From positions 186,001-250,000 of the forward strand of contig NW_027096071.1 of the NCBI RefSeq assembly GCF_040115645.1: a stretch of 64,000 nt of DNA, in the 5' to 3' direction. Shown in pieces: positions 10,891 to 24,673 of the stretch. This stretch comes from Euwallacea fornicatus (Eukaryota > Arthropoda > Insecta > Coleoptera > Curculionidae). The notes beneath the pieces are model-generated. The model worked only from the letters and a program-made list of their open reading frames with translations, ran no database searches and was not told the DNA's origin. The number at the start of each line of letters is the position of its first letter. The stretch's first letter is position 1. The translations under genes were made by a program, and so were the position numbers.

Positions 10891-11724
10891 ATGCTTATTT
10901 TGCCAAAAGGAGACGATTTGAACAAAATTGGTTGTAGCGTTTGCGAGATATCGCCAAATCATAAGATTTGGCCAAAAAGTGCCGCTTCTATTAAAGCCAA
11001 ATTGACGATTTGCCGTTTAAGGCCTTATTATGCTTATTTTGCCAAAAGGAGACGATTTGAACAAAATTTGTTGTAGCGTTTGCGAGATATCGCCAAATTG
11101 TACGATTTGGCCAAAAAGTGCCGCTTCTAGTAGAGCCAAATTGACGATTTGCCGTTTAAGGCCTTATTATGCTTATTTTGCCAAAAGGAGACGATTTGAA
11201 CAAAATTGGTTGTAGCGTTTGCGAGATATCGCCAAATTGTACGATTTGGCCAAAAAGTGCCGCTTCTAGTAGAGCCAAATTGACGATTTGCCGTTTAAGG
11301 CCTTATTATGCTTATTTTGCCAAAAGGAGACGATTTGAACAAAATTGGTTGTAGCGTTTGCGAGATATCGCCAAATCATAAGATTTGTCCAAAAAGTGCC
11401 GCTTCTATTAGAGCCAAATTGACGATTTGCCGTTTAAGGCCTTATTATGCTTATTTTGCCAAAAGGAGACGATTTGAACAAAATTGGTTGTAGCGTTTGC
11501 GAGATATCGCCAAATTGTACGATTTGGCCAAAAAGTGCCGCTTCTAGTAGAGCCAAATTGACGATTTGCCGTTTAAGGCCTTATTATGCTTATTTTGCCA
11601 AAAGGAGACGATTTGAACAAAATTGCTTGTAGCGTTTGTAAGATATCGCCAAATCATAAGATTTGGCCAAAATGTGCCGCTTCTATTAGAGCCAAATTGA
11701 CGATTTGCCGTTTAAGGCCTTATT

Positions 11725-11970
11725 ATGCTTATTTTGCCACAAGATGACGATTTGAACAAAATTGGTTGTAGCGTTGGCGAAATAACGCCAAATCGTGGTT
11801 TTCGGGCAATTTCCGACGAAACTCGCCGATTTCACGGATTTGACTATTTTTAAGCTCAGTATTGTTAAGAATGACGGAAATAGCACGAAATCGTACGATT
11901 TACACGATTTGGTCAAAAAGTGCCGCTTCTATAAGAGCCAAATTGACGATTTGCCGTTTAAGGCCTTATT
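11725..11970 (+). repeat. L unit 5 (246 bp, b type)
   Basis: b-type, the 3,828-bp partner of the copy at 7,897, with a private C at 11,740. Confidence 0.92.
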
Positions 11971-12109
11971 ATGCTTATTTTGCCAAAAGGAGACGATTTG
12001 AACAAAATTGGTTGTAGCGTTTGCGAGATATCGCCAAATCATAAGATTTGGCCAAAAAGTGCCGCTTCTATTAAAGCCAAATTGACGATTTGCCGTTTAA
12101 GACCTTATT

Positions 12110-12355
12110 ATGCTTATTTTGCCAAAAGGAGACGATTTGAACAAAATTGGTTGAAGCGTTGGCGAAATAACGCCAAATCGTGGTTTTCGGGCAATTTCCG
12201 ACGAAACTCGCCGATTTCACGGATTTGACTATTATTAAGCTCAGTATTGTTAAGAATGACGGAAATAGCACGAAATCGTACGATTTACACGATTTGGTCA
12301 AAAAGTGCTGCTTCTATAAGAGCCAAATTGACGATTTGCCGTTTAAGGCCTTATT
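12110..12355 (+). repeat. L unit 6 (246 bp, a type)
   Basis: a-type, partner of the copy at 8,282, with the shared ATTATTAAG. Confidence 0.92.
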
Positions 12356-14579
12356 ATGCTTATTTTGCCAAAAGGAGACGATTTGAACAAAATTGGTTGT
12401 AGCGTTTGCGAGATATCGCCAAATCATAAGATTTGGCCAAAAAGTGCCGCTTCTATTAGAGCCAAATTGACGATTTGCCGTTTAAGGCCTTATTATGCTT
12501 ATTTTGCCAAAAGGAGACGATTTGAACAAAATTGGTTGTAGCGTTTGCGAGATATCGCCAAATTGTACAATTTGGCCAAAAAGTGCTGCTTCTATAAGAG
12601 CCAAATTGACGATTTGCCGTTTAAGGCCTTATTATGCTTATTTTGCCAAAAGGAGACGATTTGAACAAAATTGGTTGTAGCGTTTGCGAGATATCGCCAA
12701 ATTGTACGATTTGGCCAAAAAGTGCCGCTTCTAGTAGAGCCAAATTGACGATTTGCCGTTTAAGGCCGTATTATGCTAATTTTGCCGAAAGGAGACGATT
12801 TGAACAAAATTGCTTGTAGCGTTTGCGAGATATCGCCAAATCATAAGATTTGGCCAAAAAGTGCCGCTTCTATTAGAGCCAAATTGACGATTTGCCGTTT
12901 AAGGCCTTATTATGCTTATTTTGCCAAAAGGAGACGATTTGAACAAAATTGGTTGTAGCGTTTGCGAGATATCGCCAAATTGTACGATTTGGCCAAAAAG
13001 TGCCGCTTCTAGTAGAGCCAAATTGACGATTTGCCGTTTAAGGCCGTATTATGCTAATTTTGCCAAAAGGAGACGATTTGAACAAAATTGCTTGTAGCGT
13101 TTGCGAGATATCGCCAAATCATAAGATTTGGCCAAAAAGTGCCGCTTCTATTAGAGCCAAATTGACGATTTGCCGTTTAAGGCCTTATTATGCTTATTTT
13201 GCCAAAAGGAGACGATTTGAACAAAATTGCTTGTAGCGTTTGCGAGATATCGCCAAATCATAAGATTTGGCCAAAAAGTGCCGCTTCTATTAGAGCCAAA
13301 TTGACGATTTGCCGTTTAAGGCCTTATTATGCTTATTTTGCCAAAAGGAGACGATTTGAACAAAATTGGTTGTAGCGTTTGCGAGATATCGCCAAATTGT
13401 ACGATTTGGCCAAAAAGTGCCGCTTCTAGTAGAGCCAAATTGACGATTTGCCGTTTAAGGCCGTATTATGCTAATTTTGCCAAAAGGAGACGATTTGAAC
13501 AAAATTGCTTGTAGCGTTTGCGAGATATCGCCAAATCATAAGATTTGGCCAAAAAGTGCCGCTTCTATTAGAGCCAAATTGACGATTTGCCGTTTAAGGC
13601 CTTATTATGCTTATTTTGCCAAAAGGAGACGATTTGAACAAAATTGGTTGTAGCGTTTGCGAGATATCGCCAAATTGTACGATTTGGCCAAAAAGTGCCG
13701 CTTCTAGTAGAGCCAAATTGACGATTTGCCGTTTAAGGCCGTATTATGCTTATTTTGCCAAAAGGAGACGATTTGAACAAAATTGGTTGTAGCGTTTGCG
13801 AGATATCGCCAAATTGTACGATTTGGCCAAAAAGTGCCGCTTCTATTAGAGCCAAAATGACGATTTGCCGTTTAAGGCCTTATTATGCTTATTTTGCCAA
13901 AAGGAGACGATTTGAACAAAATTGGTTGTAGCGTTTGCGAGATATCGCCAAATCATAAGATTTGGCCAAAAAGTGCCGCTTCTATTAGAGCCAAATTGAC
14001 GATTTGCCGTTTAAGGCCTTATTATGCTTATTTTGCCAAAAGGAGACGATTTGAACAAAATTGGTTGTAGCGTTTGCGAGATATCGCCAAATTGTACGAT
14101 TTGGCCAAAAAGTGCCGCTTCTAGTAGAGCCAAATTGACGATTTGCCGTTTAAGGCCTTATTATGCTTATTTTGCCAAAAGGAGACGATTTGAACAAAAT
14201 TGGTTGTAGCGTTTGCGAGATATCGCCAAATCATAAGATTTGTCCAAAAAGTGCCGCTTCTATTAGAGCCAAATTGACGATTTGCCGTTTAAGGCCTTAT
14301 TATGCTTATTTTGCCAAAAGGAGACGATTTGAACAAAATTCGTTGTAGCGTTTGCGAGATATCGCCAAATTGTACGATTTGGCCAAAAAGTGCCGCTTCT
14401 AGTAGAGCCAAATTGACGATTTGCCGTTTAAGGCCTTATTATGCTTATTTTGCCAAAAGGAGACGATTTGAACAAAATTGGTTGTAGCGTTTGCGAGATA
14501 TCGCCAAATCATAAGATTTGGCCAAAAAGTGCCGCTTCTATTAAAGCCAAATTGACGATTTGCCGTTTAAGGCCTTATT

Positions 14580-14825
14580 ATGCTTATTTTGCCAAAAGGA
14601 GACGATTTGAACAAAATTGGTTGAAGCGTTGGCGAAATAACGCCAAATCGTTGTTTTCGGGCAATTTCCGACGAAACTCGCCGATTTCACGGATTTGACT
14701 ATTTTTAAGCTCAGTATTGTTAAGAATGACGGAAATAGCACGAAATCGTACGATTTACACGATTTGGTCAAAAAGTGCTGCTTCTATAAGAGCCAAATTG
14801 ACGATTTGCCGTTTAAGGCCTTATT
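14580..14825 (+). repeat. L unit 7 (246 bp, a type)
   Basis: a-type with CGTTGTTTTC where the others have CGTGGTTTTC (T at 14,652). Followed by H, P and D. Confidence 0.92.
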
Positions 14826-14964
14826 ATGCTTATTTTGCCAAAAGGAGACGATTTGAACAAAATTGGTTGTAGCGTTTGCGAGATATCGCCAAATCATAAG
14901 ATTTGGCCAAAAAGTGCCGCTTCTATTAGAGCCAAATTGACGATTTGCCGTTTAAGGCCTTATT

Positions 14965-15242
14965 ATGCTTATTTTGCCAAAAGGAGACGATTTGAACAAA
15001 ATTGGTTGTAGCGTTTGCGAGATATCGCCAAATTGTACAATTTGGCCAAAAAGTGCCGCTTCTATTAGAGCCAAATTGACGATTTGCCGTTTAAGGCCTT
15101 ATTATGCTTATTTTGCTAAAAGGAGACGATTTGAACAAAATTGATTTTAGCGTTTGCGAGATATCGCCAAATCATAAGATTTGGCCAAAAAGTGCCGCTT
15201 CTATTAGAGCCAAATTGACGATTTGCCGTTTAAGGCCTTATT
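14965..15242 (+). repeat. P-D unit pair, copy 2 of 8
   Basis: Same pair; D begins 524 bp after the L unit at 14,580. Followed by a W unit with a private GATATTGCC near 15,301. Confidence 0.88.
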
Positions 15243-18161
15243 ATGCTTATTTTGCCAAAAGGAGACGATTTGAACAAAATTGGTTGTAGCGTTTGCGAGA
15301 TATTGCCAAATTGTACAATTTGGTCAAAAAGTGCCGCTTCTATTAGAGCCAACTTGACGATTTGCCGTTTAAGGCCTTATTATGCTTATTTTGCCAAAAG
15401 GAGACGATTTGAACAAAATTGGTTGTAGCGTTTGCGAGATATCGCCAAATTGTACGATTTGGCCAAAAAGTGCCGCTTCTAGTAGAGCCAAATTGACGAT
15501 TTGCCGTTTAAGGCCGTATTATGCTAATTTTGCCAAAAGGAGACGATTTGAACAAAATTGCTTGTAGCGTTTGCGAGATATCGCCAAATCATAAGATTTG
15601 GCCAAAAAGTGCCGCTTCTATTAGAGCCAAATTGACGATTTGCCGTTTAAGGCCTTATTATGCTTATTTTGCCAAAAGGAGACGATTTGAACAAAATTGG
15701 TTGTAGCGTTTGCGAGATATCGCCAAATTGTACGATTTGGCCAAAAAGTGCCGCTTCTAGTAGAGCCAAATTGACGATTTGCCGTTTAAGGCCTTATTAT
15801 GCTTATTTTGCCAAAAGGAGACGATTTGAACAAAATTGGTTGTAGCGTTTGCGAGATATCGCCAAATTGTGCGATTTGGCCAAAAAGTGCCGCTTCTAGT
15901 AGAGCCAAATTGACGATTTGCCGTTTAAGGCCGTATTATGCTAATTTTGCCGAAAGGAGACGATTTGAACAAAATTGCTTGTAGCGTTTGCGAGATATCA
16001 CCAAATTGTACAATTTGGCCAAAAAGTGCCGCTTCTATTAGAGCCAAATTGACGATTTGCCGTTTAAGGCCTTATTATGCTTATTTTGCCAAAAGGAGAC
16101 GATTTGAACAAAATTGGTTGTAGCGTTTGCGAGATATCGCCAAATTGTACAATTTGGCCAAAAAGTGCCGCTTCTATTAGAGCCAAATTGACGATTTGCC
16201 GTTTAAGGCCTTATTATGCTTATTTTGCCAAAAGGAGACGATTTGAACAAAATTGGTTGTAGCGTTTGCGAGTTATCGCCAAATCATAAGATTTGGCCAA
16301 AAAGTGCCGCTTCTAGTAGAGCCAAATTGACGATTTGCCGTTTAAGGCCGTATTATGCTAATTTTGCCGAAAGGAGACGATTTGAACAAAATTGCTTGTA
16401 GCGTTTGCGAGATATCGCCAAATCATAAGATTTGGCCAAAAAGTGCCGCTTCTATTAGAGCCAAATTGACGATTTGCCGTTTAAGGCCTTATTATGCTTA
16501 TTTTGCCAAAAGGAGACGATTTGAACAAAATTGGTTGTAGCGTTTGCGAGATATCGCCAAATTGTACGATTTGGCCAAAAAGTGCCGCTTCTAGTAGAGC
16601 CAAATTGACGATTTGCCGTTTAAGGCCGTATTATGCTAATTTTGCCAAAAGGAGACGATTTGAACAAAATTGCTTGTAGCGTTTGCGAGATATCGCCAAA
16701 TCATAAGATTTGGCCAAAAAGTGCCGCTTCTATTAGAGCCAAATTGACGATTTGCCGTTTAAGGCCTTATTATGCTTATTTTGCCAAAAGGAGACGATTT
16801 GAACAAAATTGGTTGTAGCGTTTGCGAGATATCGCCAAATTGTACGATTTGGCCAAAAAGTGCCGCTTCTAGTAGAGCCAAATTGACGATTTGCCGTTTA
16901 AGGCCGTATTATGCTAATTTTGCCAAAAGGAGACGATTTGAACAAAATTGCTTGTAGCGTTTGCGAGATATCGCCAAATCATAAGATTTGGCCAAAAAGT
17001 GCCGCTTCTATTAGAGCCAAATTGACGATTTGCCGTTTAAGGCCTTATTATGCTTATTTTGCCAAAAGGAGACGATTTGAACAAAATTGGTTGTAGCGTT
17101 TGCGAGATATCGCCAAATTGTACGATTTGGCCAAAAAGTGCCGCTTCTAGTAGAGCCAAATTGACGATTTGCCGTTTAAGGCCTTATTATGCTTATTTTG
17201 CCAAAAGGAGACGATTTGAACAAAATTGGTTGTAGCGTTTGCGAGATATCGCCAAATTGTACGATTTGGCCAAAAAGTGCCGCTTCTAGTAGAGCCAAAT
17301 TGACGATTTGCCGTTTAAGGCCGTATTATGCTAATTTTGCCGAAAGGAGACGATTTGAACAAAATTGCTTGTAGCGTTTGCGAGATATCGCCAAATCATA
17401 AGATTTGGCCAAAAAGTGCCGCTTCTATTAGAGCCAAATTGACGATTTGCCGTTTAAGGCCTTATTATGCTTATTTTGCCAAAAGGAGACGATTTGAACA
17501 AAATTGGTTGTAGCGTTTGCGAGATATCGCCAAATTGTACGATTTGGCCAAAAAGTGCCGCTTCTAGTAGAGCCAAATTGACGATTTGCCGTTTAAGGCC
17601 GTATTATGCTAATTTTGCCAAAAGGAGACGATTTGAACAAAATTGGTTGTAGCGTTTGCGAGATATCGCCAAATTGTACGATTTGGCCAAAAAGTGCCGC
17701 TTCTAGTAGAGCCAAATTGACGATTTGCCGTTTAAGGCCGTATTATGCTAATTTTGCCGAAAGGAGACGATTTGAACAAAATTGGTTGTAGCGTTTGCGA
17801 GATATCGCCAAATTGTACGATTTGGCCAAAAAGTGCCGCTTCTAGTAGAGCCAAATTGACGATTTGCCGTTTAAGGCCGTATTATGCTAATTTTGCCGAA
17901 AGGAGACGATTTGAACAAAATTGGTTGTAGCGTTTGCGAGATATCGCCAAATCATAAGATTTGGCCAAAAAGTGCCGCTTCTATTAGAGCCAAAATGACG
18001 ATTTGCCGTTTAAGGCCTTATTATGCTTATTTTGCCAAAAGGAGACGATTTGAACAAAATTGGTTGTAGCGTTTGCGAGATATCGCCAAATCATAAGATT
18101 TGGCCAAAAAGTGCCGCTTCTATTAGAGCCAAATTGACGATTTGCCGTTTAAGGCCTTATT

Positions 18162-18995
18162 ATGCTTATTTTGCCAAAAGGAGACGATTTGAACAAAATT
18201 GGTTGTAGCGTTTGCGAGATATCGCCAAATTGTACGATTTGGCCAAAAAGTGCCGCTTCTAGTAGAGCCAAATTGACGATTTGCCGTTTAAGGCCTTATT
18301 ATGCTTATTTTGCCAAAAGGAGACGATTTGAACAAAATTGGTTGTAGCGTTTGCGAGATATCGCCAAATCATAAGATTTGTCCAAAAAGTGCCGCTTCTA
18401 TTAGAGCCAAATTGACGATTTGCCGTTTAAGGCCTTATTATGCTTATTTTGCCAAAAGGAGACGATTTGAACAAAATTGGTTGTAGCGTTTGCGAGATAT
18501 CGCCAAATTGTACGATTTGGCCAAAAAGTGCCGCTTCTAGTAGAGCCAAATTGACGATTTGCCGTTTAAGGCCGTATTATGCTAATTTTGCCAAAAGGAG
18601 ACGATTTGAACAACATTGCTTGTAGCGTTTGCGAGATATCGCCAAATTGTACGATTTGGCCAAAAAGTGCCGCTTCTATTAGAGCCAAATTGACCATTTG
18701 CCGTTTAAGGCCTTATTATGCTTATTTTGCCAAAAGGAGACGATTTGAACAAAATTGGTTGTAGCGTTTGCGAGATATCGCCAAATTGTACAATTTGGTC
18801 AAAAAGTGCCGCTTCTATTAGAGCCAACTTGACGATTTGCCGTTTAAGGCCTTATTATGCTTATTTTGCCAAAAGGAGACGATTTGAACAAAATTGGTTG
18901 TAGCGTTTGCGAGATATCGCCAAATCATAAGATTTGGCCAAAAAGTGCCGCTTCTATTAGAGCCAAATTGACGATTTGCCGTTTAAGGCCTTATT
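18162..18995 (+). repeat. Six-unit block, copy 2 of 3
   Basis: Copy of 2,401-3,234 at an offset of 15,761 bp, with the AACATTG and GACCATTTG markers. It diverges after the last H unit, where GCTTGTAGCGTTTGTAAG begins. Confidence 0.85.
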
Positions 18996-19134
18996 ATGCT
19001 TATTTTGCCAAAAGGAGACGATTTGAACAAAATTGCTTGTAGCGTTTGTAAGATATCGCCAAATCATAAGATTTGGCCAAAAAGTGCCGCTTCTATTAGA
19101 GCCAAATTGACGATTTGCCGTTTAAGGCCTTATT

Positions 19135-19412
19135 ATGCTTATTTTGCCAAAAGGAGACGATTTGAACAAAATTGGTTGTAGCGTTTGCGAGATATCGCCA
19201 AATTGTACAATTTGGCCAAAAAGTGCCGCTTCTATTAGAGCCAAATTGACGATTTGCCGTATAAGGCCTTATTATGCTTATTTTGCTAAAAGGAGACGAT
19301 TTGAACAAAATTGATTTTAGCGTTTGCGAGATATCGCCAAATCATAAGATTTGGCCAAAAAGTGCCGCTTCTATTAGAGCCAAATTGACGATTTGCCGTT
19401 TAAGGCCTTATT
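19135..19412 (+). repeat. P-D unit pair, copy 3 of 8
   Basis: Same pair, but no L lies 524 bp upstream; an L follows directly instead. It has a private CGTATAAGG near 19,261. Confidence 0.88.
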
Positions 19413-19658
19413 ATGCTTATTTTGCCAAAAGGAGACGATTTGAACAAAATTGGTTGAAGCGTTGGCGAAATAACGCCAAATCGTGGTTTTCGGGCAATTT
19501 CCGACGAAACTCGCCGATTTCACGGATTTGACTATTTTTAAGCTCAGTATTGTTAAGAATGACGGAAATAGCACGAAATCGTACGATTTACACGATTTGG
19601 TCAAAAAGTGCTGCTTCTATAAGAGCCAAATTGACGATTTGCCGTTTAAGGCCTTATT
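19413..19658 (+). repeat. L unit 8 (246 bp, a type)
   Basis: a-type. Unusually it comes directly after a D unit (19,274) rather than after an ATTAAAGCC unit, so the usual order of L and D is reversed here. Confidence 0.92.
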
Positions 19659-20075
19659 ATGCTTATTTTGCCAAAAGGAGACGATTTGAACAAAATTGGT
19701 TGTAGCGTTTGCGAGATATCGCCAAATTGTACGATTTGGCCAAAAAGTGCCGCTTCTAGTAGAGCCAAATTGACGATTTGCCGTTTAAGGCCGTATTATG
19801 CTAATTTTGCCAAAAGGAGACGATTTGAACAAAATTGCTTGTAGCGTTTGCGAGATATCGCCAAATCATAAGATTTGGCCAAAAAGTGCCGCTTCTAGTA
19901 GAGCCAAATTGACGATTTGCCGTTTAAGGCCGTATTATGCTTATTTTGCCAAAAGGAGACGATTTGAACAAAATTGGTTGTAGCGTTTGCGAGATATCGC
20001 CAAATTGTACGATTTGGCCAAAAAGTGCCGCTTCTAGTAGAGCCAAATTGACGATTTGCCGTTTAAGGCCTTATT

Positions 20076-20631
20076 ATGCTTATTTTGCCAAAAGGAGACG
20101 ATTTGAACAAAATTGGTTGTAGCGTTTGCGAGATATCGCCAAATTGTACGATTTGGCCAAAAAGTGCCGCTTCTAGTAGAGCCAAATTGACGATTTGCCG
20201 TTTAAGGCCGTATTATGGTAATTTTGCCAAAAGGAGACGATTTGAACAAAATTGCTTGTAGCGTTTGCGAGATATCGCCAAATCATAAGATTTGGCCAAA
20301 AAGTGCCGCTTCTAGTAGAGCCAAATTGACGATTTGCCGTTTAAGGCCGTATTATGCTAATTTTGCCAAAAGGAGACGATTTGAACAAAATTGGTTGTAG
20401 CGTTTGCGAGATATCGCCAAATTGTACGATTTGGCCAAAAAGTGCCGCTTCTAGTAGAGCCAAATTGACGATTTGCCGTTTAAGGCCGTATTATGCTAAT
20501 TTTGCCGAAAGGAGACGATTTGAACAAAATTGCTTGTAGCGTTTGCGAGATATCGCCAAATCATAAGATTTGGCCAAAAAGTGCCGCTTCTATTAGAGCC
20601 AAATTGACGATTTGCCGTTTAAGGCCTTATT
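20076..20631 (+). repeat. ATGGTAA cassette, copy 3 of 7
   Basis: Same four units, followed by W (20,632) and K (20,771), the commoner continuation. Confidence 0.87.
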
Positions 20632-21743
20632 ATGCTTATTTTGCCAAAAGGAGACGATTTGAACAAAATTGGTTGTAGCGTTTGCGAGATATCGCCAAAT
20701 TGTACAATTTGGTCAAAAAGTGCCGCTTCTATTAGAGCCAACTTGACGATTTGCCGTTTAAGGCCTTATTATGCTTATTTTGCCAAAAGGAGACGATTTG
20801 AACAAAATTGGTTGTAGCGTTTGCGAGATATCGCCAAATCATAAGATTTGGCCAAAAAGTGCCGCTTCTATTAGAGCCAAAATGACGATTTGCCGTTTAA
20901 GGCCTTATTATGCTTATTTTGCCAAAAGGAGACGATTTGAACAAAATTGGTTGTAGCGTTTGCGAGATATCGCCAAATCATAAGATTTGGCCAAAAAGTG
21001 CCGCTTCTATTAGAGCCAAATTGACGATTTGCCGTTTAAGGCCTTATTATGCTTATTTTGCCAAAAGGAGACGATTTGAACAAAATTGGTTGTAGCGTTT
21101 GCGAGATATCGCCAAATTGTACGATTTGGCCAAAAAGTGCCGCTTCTAGTAGAGCCAAATTGACGATTTGCCGTTTAAGGCCTTATTATGCTTATTTTGC
21201 CAAAAGGAGACGATTTGAACAAAATTGGTTGTAGCGTTTGCGAGATATCGCCAAATCATAAGATTTGTCCAAAAAGTGCCGCTTCTATTAGAGCCAAATT
21301 GACGATTTGCCGTTTAAGGCCTTATTATGCTTATTTTGCCAAAAGGAGACGATTTGAACAAAATTGGTTGTAGCGTTTGCGAGATATCGCCAAATTGTAC
21401 GATTTGGCCAAAAAGTGCCGCTTCTAGTAGAGCCAACTTGACGATTTGCCGTTTAAGGCCTTATTATGCTTATTTTGCCAAAAGGAGACGATTTGAACAA
21501 AATTGGTTGTAGCGTTTGCGAGATATCGCCAAATCATAAGATTTGGCCAAAAAGTGCCGCTTCTATTAGAGCCAAATTGACGATTTGCCGTTTAAGGCCT
21601 TATTATGCTTATTTTGCCAAAAGGAGACGATTTGAACAAAATTGCTTGTAGCGTTTGTAAGATATCGCCAAATCATAAGATTTGGCCAAAATGTGCCGCT
21701 TCTATTAGAGCCAAATTGACGATTTGCCGTTTAAGGCCTTATT

Positions 21744-21989
21744 ATGCTTATTTTGCCAAAAGATGACGATTTGAACAAAATTGGTTGTAGCGTTGGCGAA
21801 ATAACGCCAAATCGTGGTTTTCGGGCAATTTCCGACGAAACTCGCCGATTTCACGGATTTGACTATTTTTAAGCTCAGTATTGTTAAGAATGACGGAAAT
21901 AGCACGAAATCGTACGATTTACACGATTTGGTCAAAAAGTGCCGCTTCTATAAGAGCCAAATTGACGATTTGCCGTTTAAGGCCTTATT
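21744..21989 (+). repeat. L unit 9 (246 bp, b type)
   Basis: b-type, preceded by the GTTTGTAAG unit and 385 bp before the a-type copy at 22,129. Confidence 0.92.
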
Positions 21990-22128
21990 ATGCTTATTTT
22001 GCCAAAAGGAGACGATTTGAACAAAATTGGTTGTAGCGTTTGCGAGATATCGCCAAATCATAAGATTTGGCCAAAAAGTGCCGCTTCTATTAAAGCCAAA
22101 TTGACGATTTGCCGTTTAAGGCCTTATT

Positions 22129-22374
22129 ATGCTTATTTTGCCAAAAGGAGACGATTTGAACAAAATTGGTTGAAGCGTTGGCGAAATAACGCCAAATCGT
22201 GGTTTTCGGGCAATTTCCGACGAAACTCGCCGATTTCACGGATTTGACTATTTTTAAGCTCAGTATTGTTAAGAATGACGGAAATAGCACGAAATCGTAC
22301 GATTTACACGATTTGGTCAAAAAGTGCTGCTTCTATAAGAGCCAAATTGACGATTTGCCGTTTAAGGCCTTATT
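22129..22374 (+). repeat. L unit 10 (246 bp, a type)
   Basis: a-type after an ATTAAAGCC unit. Followed by P, P and D. Confidence 0.92.
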
Positions 22375-22513
22375 ATGCTTATTTTGCCAAAAGGAGACGA
22401 TTTGAACAAAATTGGTTGTAGCGTTTGCGAGATATCGCCAAATTGTACAATTTGGCCAAAAAGTGCCGCTTCTATTAGAGCCAAATTGACGATTTGCCGT
22501 TTAAGGCCTTATT

Positions 22514-22791
22514 ATGCTTATTTTGCCAAAAGGAGACGATTTGAACAAAATTGGTTGTAGCGTTTGCGAGATATCGCCAAATTGTACAATTTGGCCAAAA
22601 AGTGCCGCTTCTATTGGAGCCAAATTGACGATTTGCCGTTTAAGGCCTTATTATGCTTATTTTGCTAAAAGGAGACGATTTGAACAAAATTGATTTTAGC
22701 GTTTGCGAGATATCGCCAAATCATAAGATTTGGCCAAAAAGTGCCGCTTCTATTAGAGCCAAATTGACGATTTGCCGTTTAAGGCCTTATT
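22514..22791 (+). repeat. P-D unit pair, copy 4 of 8
   Basis: Same pair, 524-bp spacing from the L unit at 22,129. The P unit has the private GGAGCC at 22,616. Confidence 0.88.
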
Positions 22792-23347
22792 ATGCTTATT
22801 TTGCCAAAAGGAGACGATTTGAACAAAATTGGTTGTAGCGTTTGCGAGATATCACCAAATTGTACAATTTGGCCAAAAAGTGCCGCTTCTATTAGAGCCA
22901 AATTGACGATTTGCCGTTTAAGGCCTTATTATGCTTATTTTGCCAAAAGGAGACGATTTGAACAAAATTGGTTGTAGCGTTTGCGAGATATCGCCAAATT
23001 GTACAATTTGGCCAAAAAGTGCCGCTTCTATTAGAGCCAAATTGACGATTTGCCGTTTAAGGCCTTATTATGCTTATTTTGCCAAAAGGAGACGATTTGA
23101 ACAAAATTGGTTGTAGCGTTTGCGAGATATCGCCAAATCATAAGATTTGGCCAAAAAGTGCCGCTTCTATTAGAGCCAAATTGACGATTTGCCGTTTAAG
23201 GCCTTATTATGCTTATTTTGCCAAAAGGAGACGATTTGAACAAAATTGCTTGTAGCGTTTGTAAGATATCGCCAAATCATAAGATTTGGCCAAAATGTGC
23301 CGCTTCTATTAGAGCCAAATTGACGATTTGCCGTTTAAGGCCTTATT

Positions 23348-23593
23348 ATGCTTATTTTGCCAAAAGATGACGATTTGAACAAAATTGGTTGTAGCGTTGG
23401 CGAAATAACGCCAAATCGTGGTTTTCGGGCAATTTCCGACGAAACTCGCCGATTTCACGGATTTGACTATTTTTAAGCTCAGTATTGTTAAGAATGACGG
23501 AAATAGCACGAAATCGTACGATTTACACGATTTGGTCAAAAAGTGCCGCTTCTATAAGAGCCAAATTGACGATTTGCCGTTTAAGGCCTTATT
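23348..23593 (+). repeat. L unit 11 (246 bp, b type)
   Basis: b-type. The ATTAAAGCC unit follows but no a-type L comes after it; a CCGGTTC unit does. Confidence 0.92.
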
Positions 23594-24427
23594 ATGCTTA
23601 TTTTGCCAAAAGGAGACGATTTGAACAAAATTGGTTGTAGCGTTTGCGAGATTTCGCCAAATCATAAGATTTGGCCAAAAAGTGCCGCTTCTATTAAAGC
23701 CAAATTGACGATTTGCCGTTTAAGGCCTTATTATGCTTATTTTGCCAAAAGGAGACGATTTGAACAAAATTGGTTGTAGCGTTTGCGAGATATCGCCAAA
23801 TTGTACGATTTGGCCAAAAAGTGCCGGTTCTAGTAGAGCCAAATTGACGATTTGCCGTTTAAGGCCTTATTATGCTTATTTTGCCAAAAGGAGACGATTT
23901 GAACAAAATTGGTTGTAGCGTTTGCGAGATATCGCCAAATCATAAGATTTGCCCAAAAAGTGCCGCTTCTATTAGAGCCAAATTGACGATTTGCCGTTTA
24001 AGGCCTTATTATGCTTATTTTGCCAAAAGGAGACGATTTGAACAAAATTGGTTGTAGCGTTTGCGAGATATCGCCAAATTGTACAATTTGGCCAAAAAGT
24101 GCCGCTTCTATTAGAGCCAAATTGACCATTTGCCGTTTAAGGCCTTATTATGCTTATTTTGCCAAAAGGAGACGATTTGAACAAAATTGGTTGTAGCGTT
24201 TGCGAGATATCGCCAAATTGTACAATTTGGTCAAAAAGTGCCGCTTCTATTAGAGCCAAATTGACGATTTGCCGTTTAAGGCCTTATTATGCTTATTTTG
24301 CCAAAAGGAGACGATTTGAACAAAATTGGTTGTAGCGTTTGCGAGATATCGCCAAATTGTACAATTTGGCCAAAAAGTGCCGCTTCTATTAGAGCCAAAT
24401 TGACGATTTGCCGTTTAAGGCCTTATT

Positions 24428-24673
24428 ATGCTTATTTTGCCAAAAGATGACGATTTGAACAAAATTGGTTGTAGCGTTGGCGAAATAACGCCAAATCGTG
24501 GTTTTCGGGCAATTTCCGACGAAACTCGCCGATTTCACGGATTTGACTATTTTTAAGCTCAGTATTGTTAAGAATGACGGAAATAGCACGAAATCGTACG
24601 ATTTACACGATTTGGTCAAAAAGTGCCGCTTCTATAAGAGCCAAATTGACGATTTGCCGTTTAAGGCCTTATT
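24428..24673 (+). repeat. L unit 12 (246 bp, b type)
   Basis: b-type, the 1,080-bp partner of the copy at 23,348. It is preceded by a P unit instead of the GTTTGTAAG unit, so the duplication edge lies just to its left. Confidence 0.92.

Larger units (their letters stand above)
9918..13745 (+). repeat. 3,828-bp tandem higher-order unit, copy 2
   Basis: Second copy of 6,090-9,917. It breaks off at 13,746, where the next unit carries CCAAAATGACG instead of continuing the series. The L pair at 11,725 and 12,110 matches that at 7,897 and 8,282. Confidence 0.9.
21466..23069 (+). repeat. Block repeated at offset 4,042, copy 1
   Basis: Matches 25,508-27,111: H, H with GTTTGTAAG, L, H with ATTAAAGCC, L, one unit, P, D, then two P units. 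The unit at 22,375 is P while its partner at 26,417 is H, a one-unit replacement. 22,616 has a GGAGCC change I saw nowhere else. Confidence 0.8.

Noticed and set aside
23825..23840. GGTTCTAGTAG in CCGGTTC units as an RNA polymerase III B box or tRNA remnant
   Set aside because: Only GGTTC and one A fit. There is no A box at a suitable distance and no cloverleaf.
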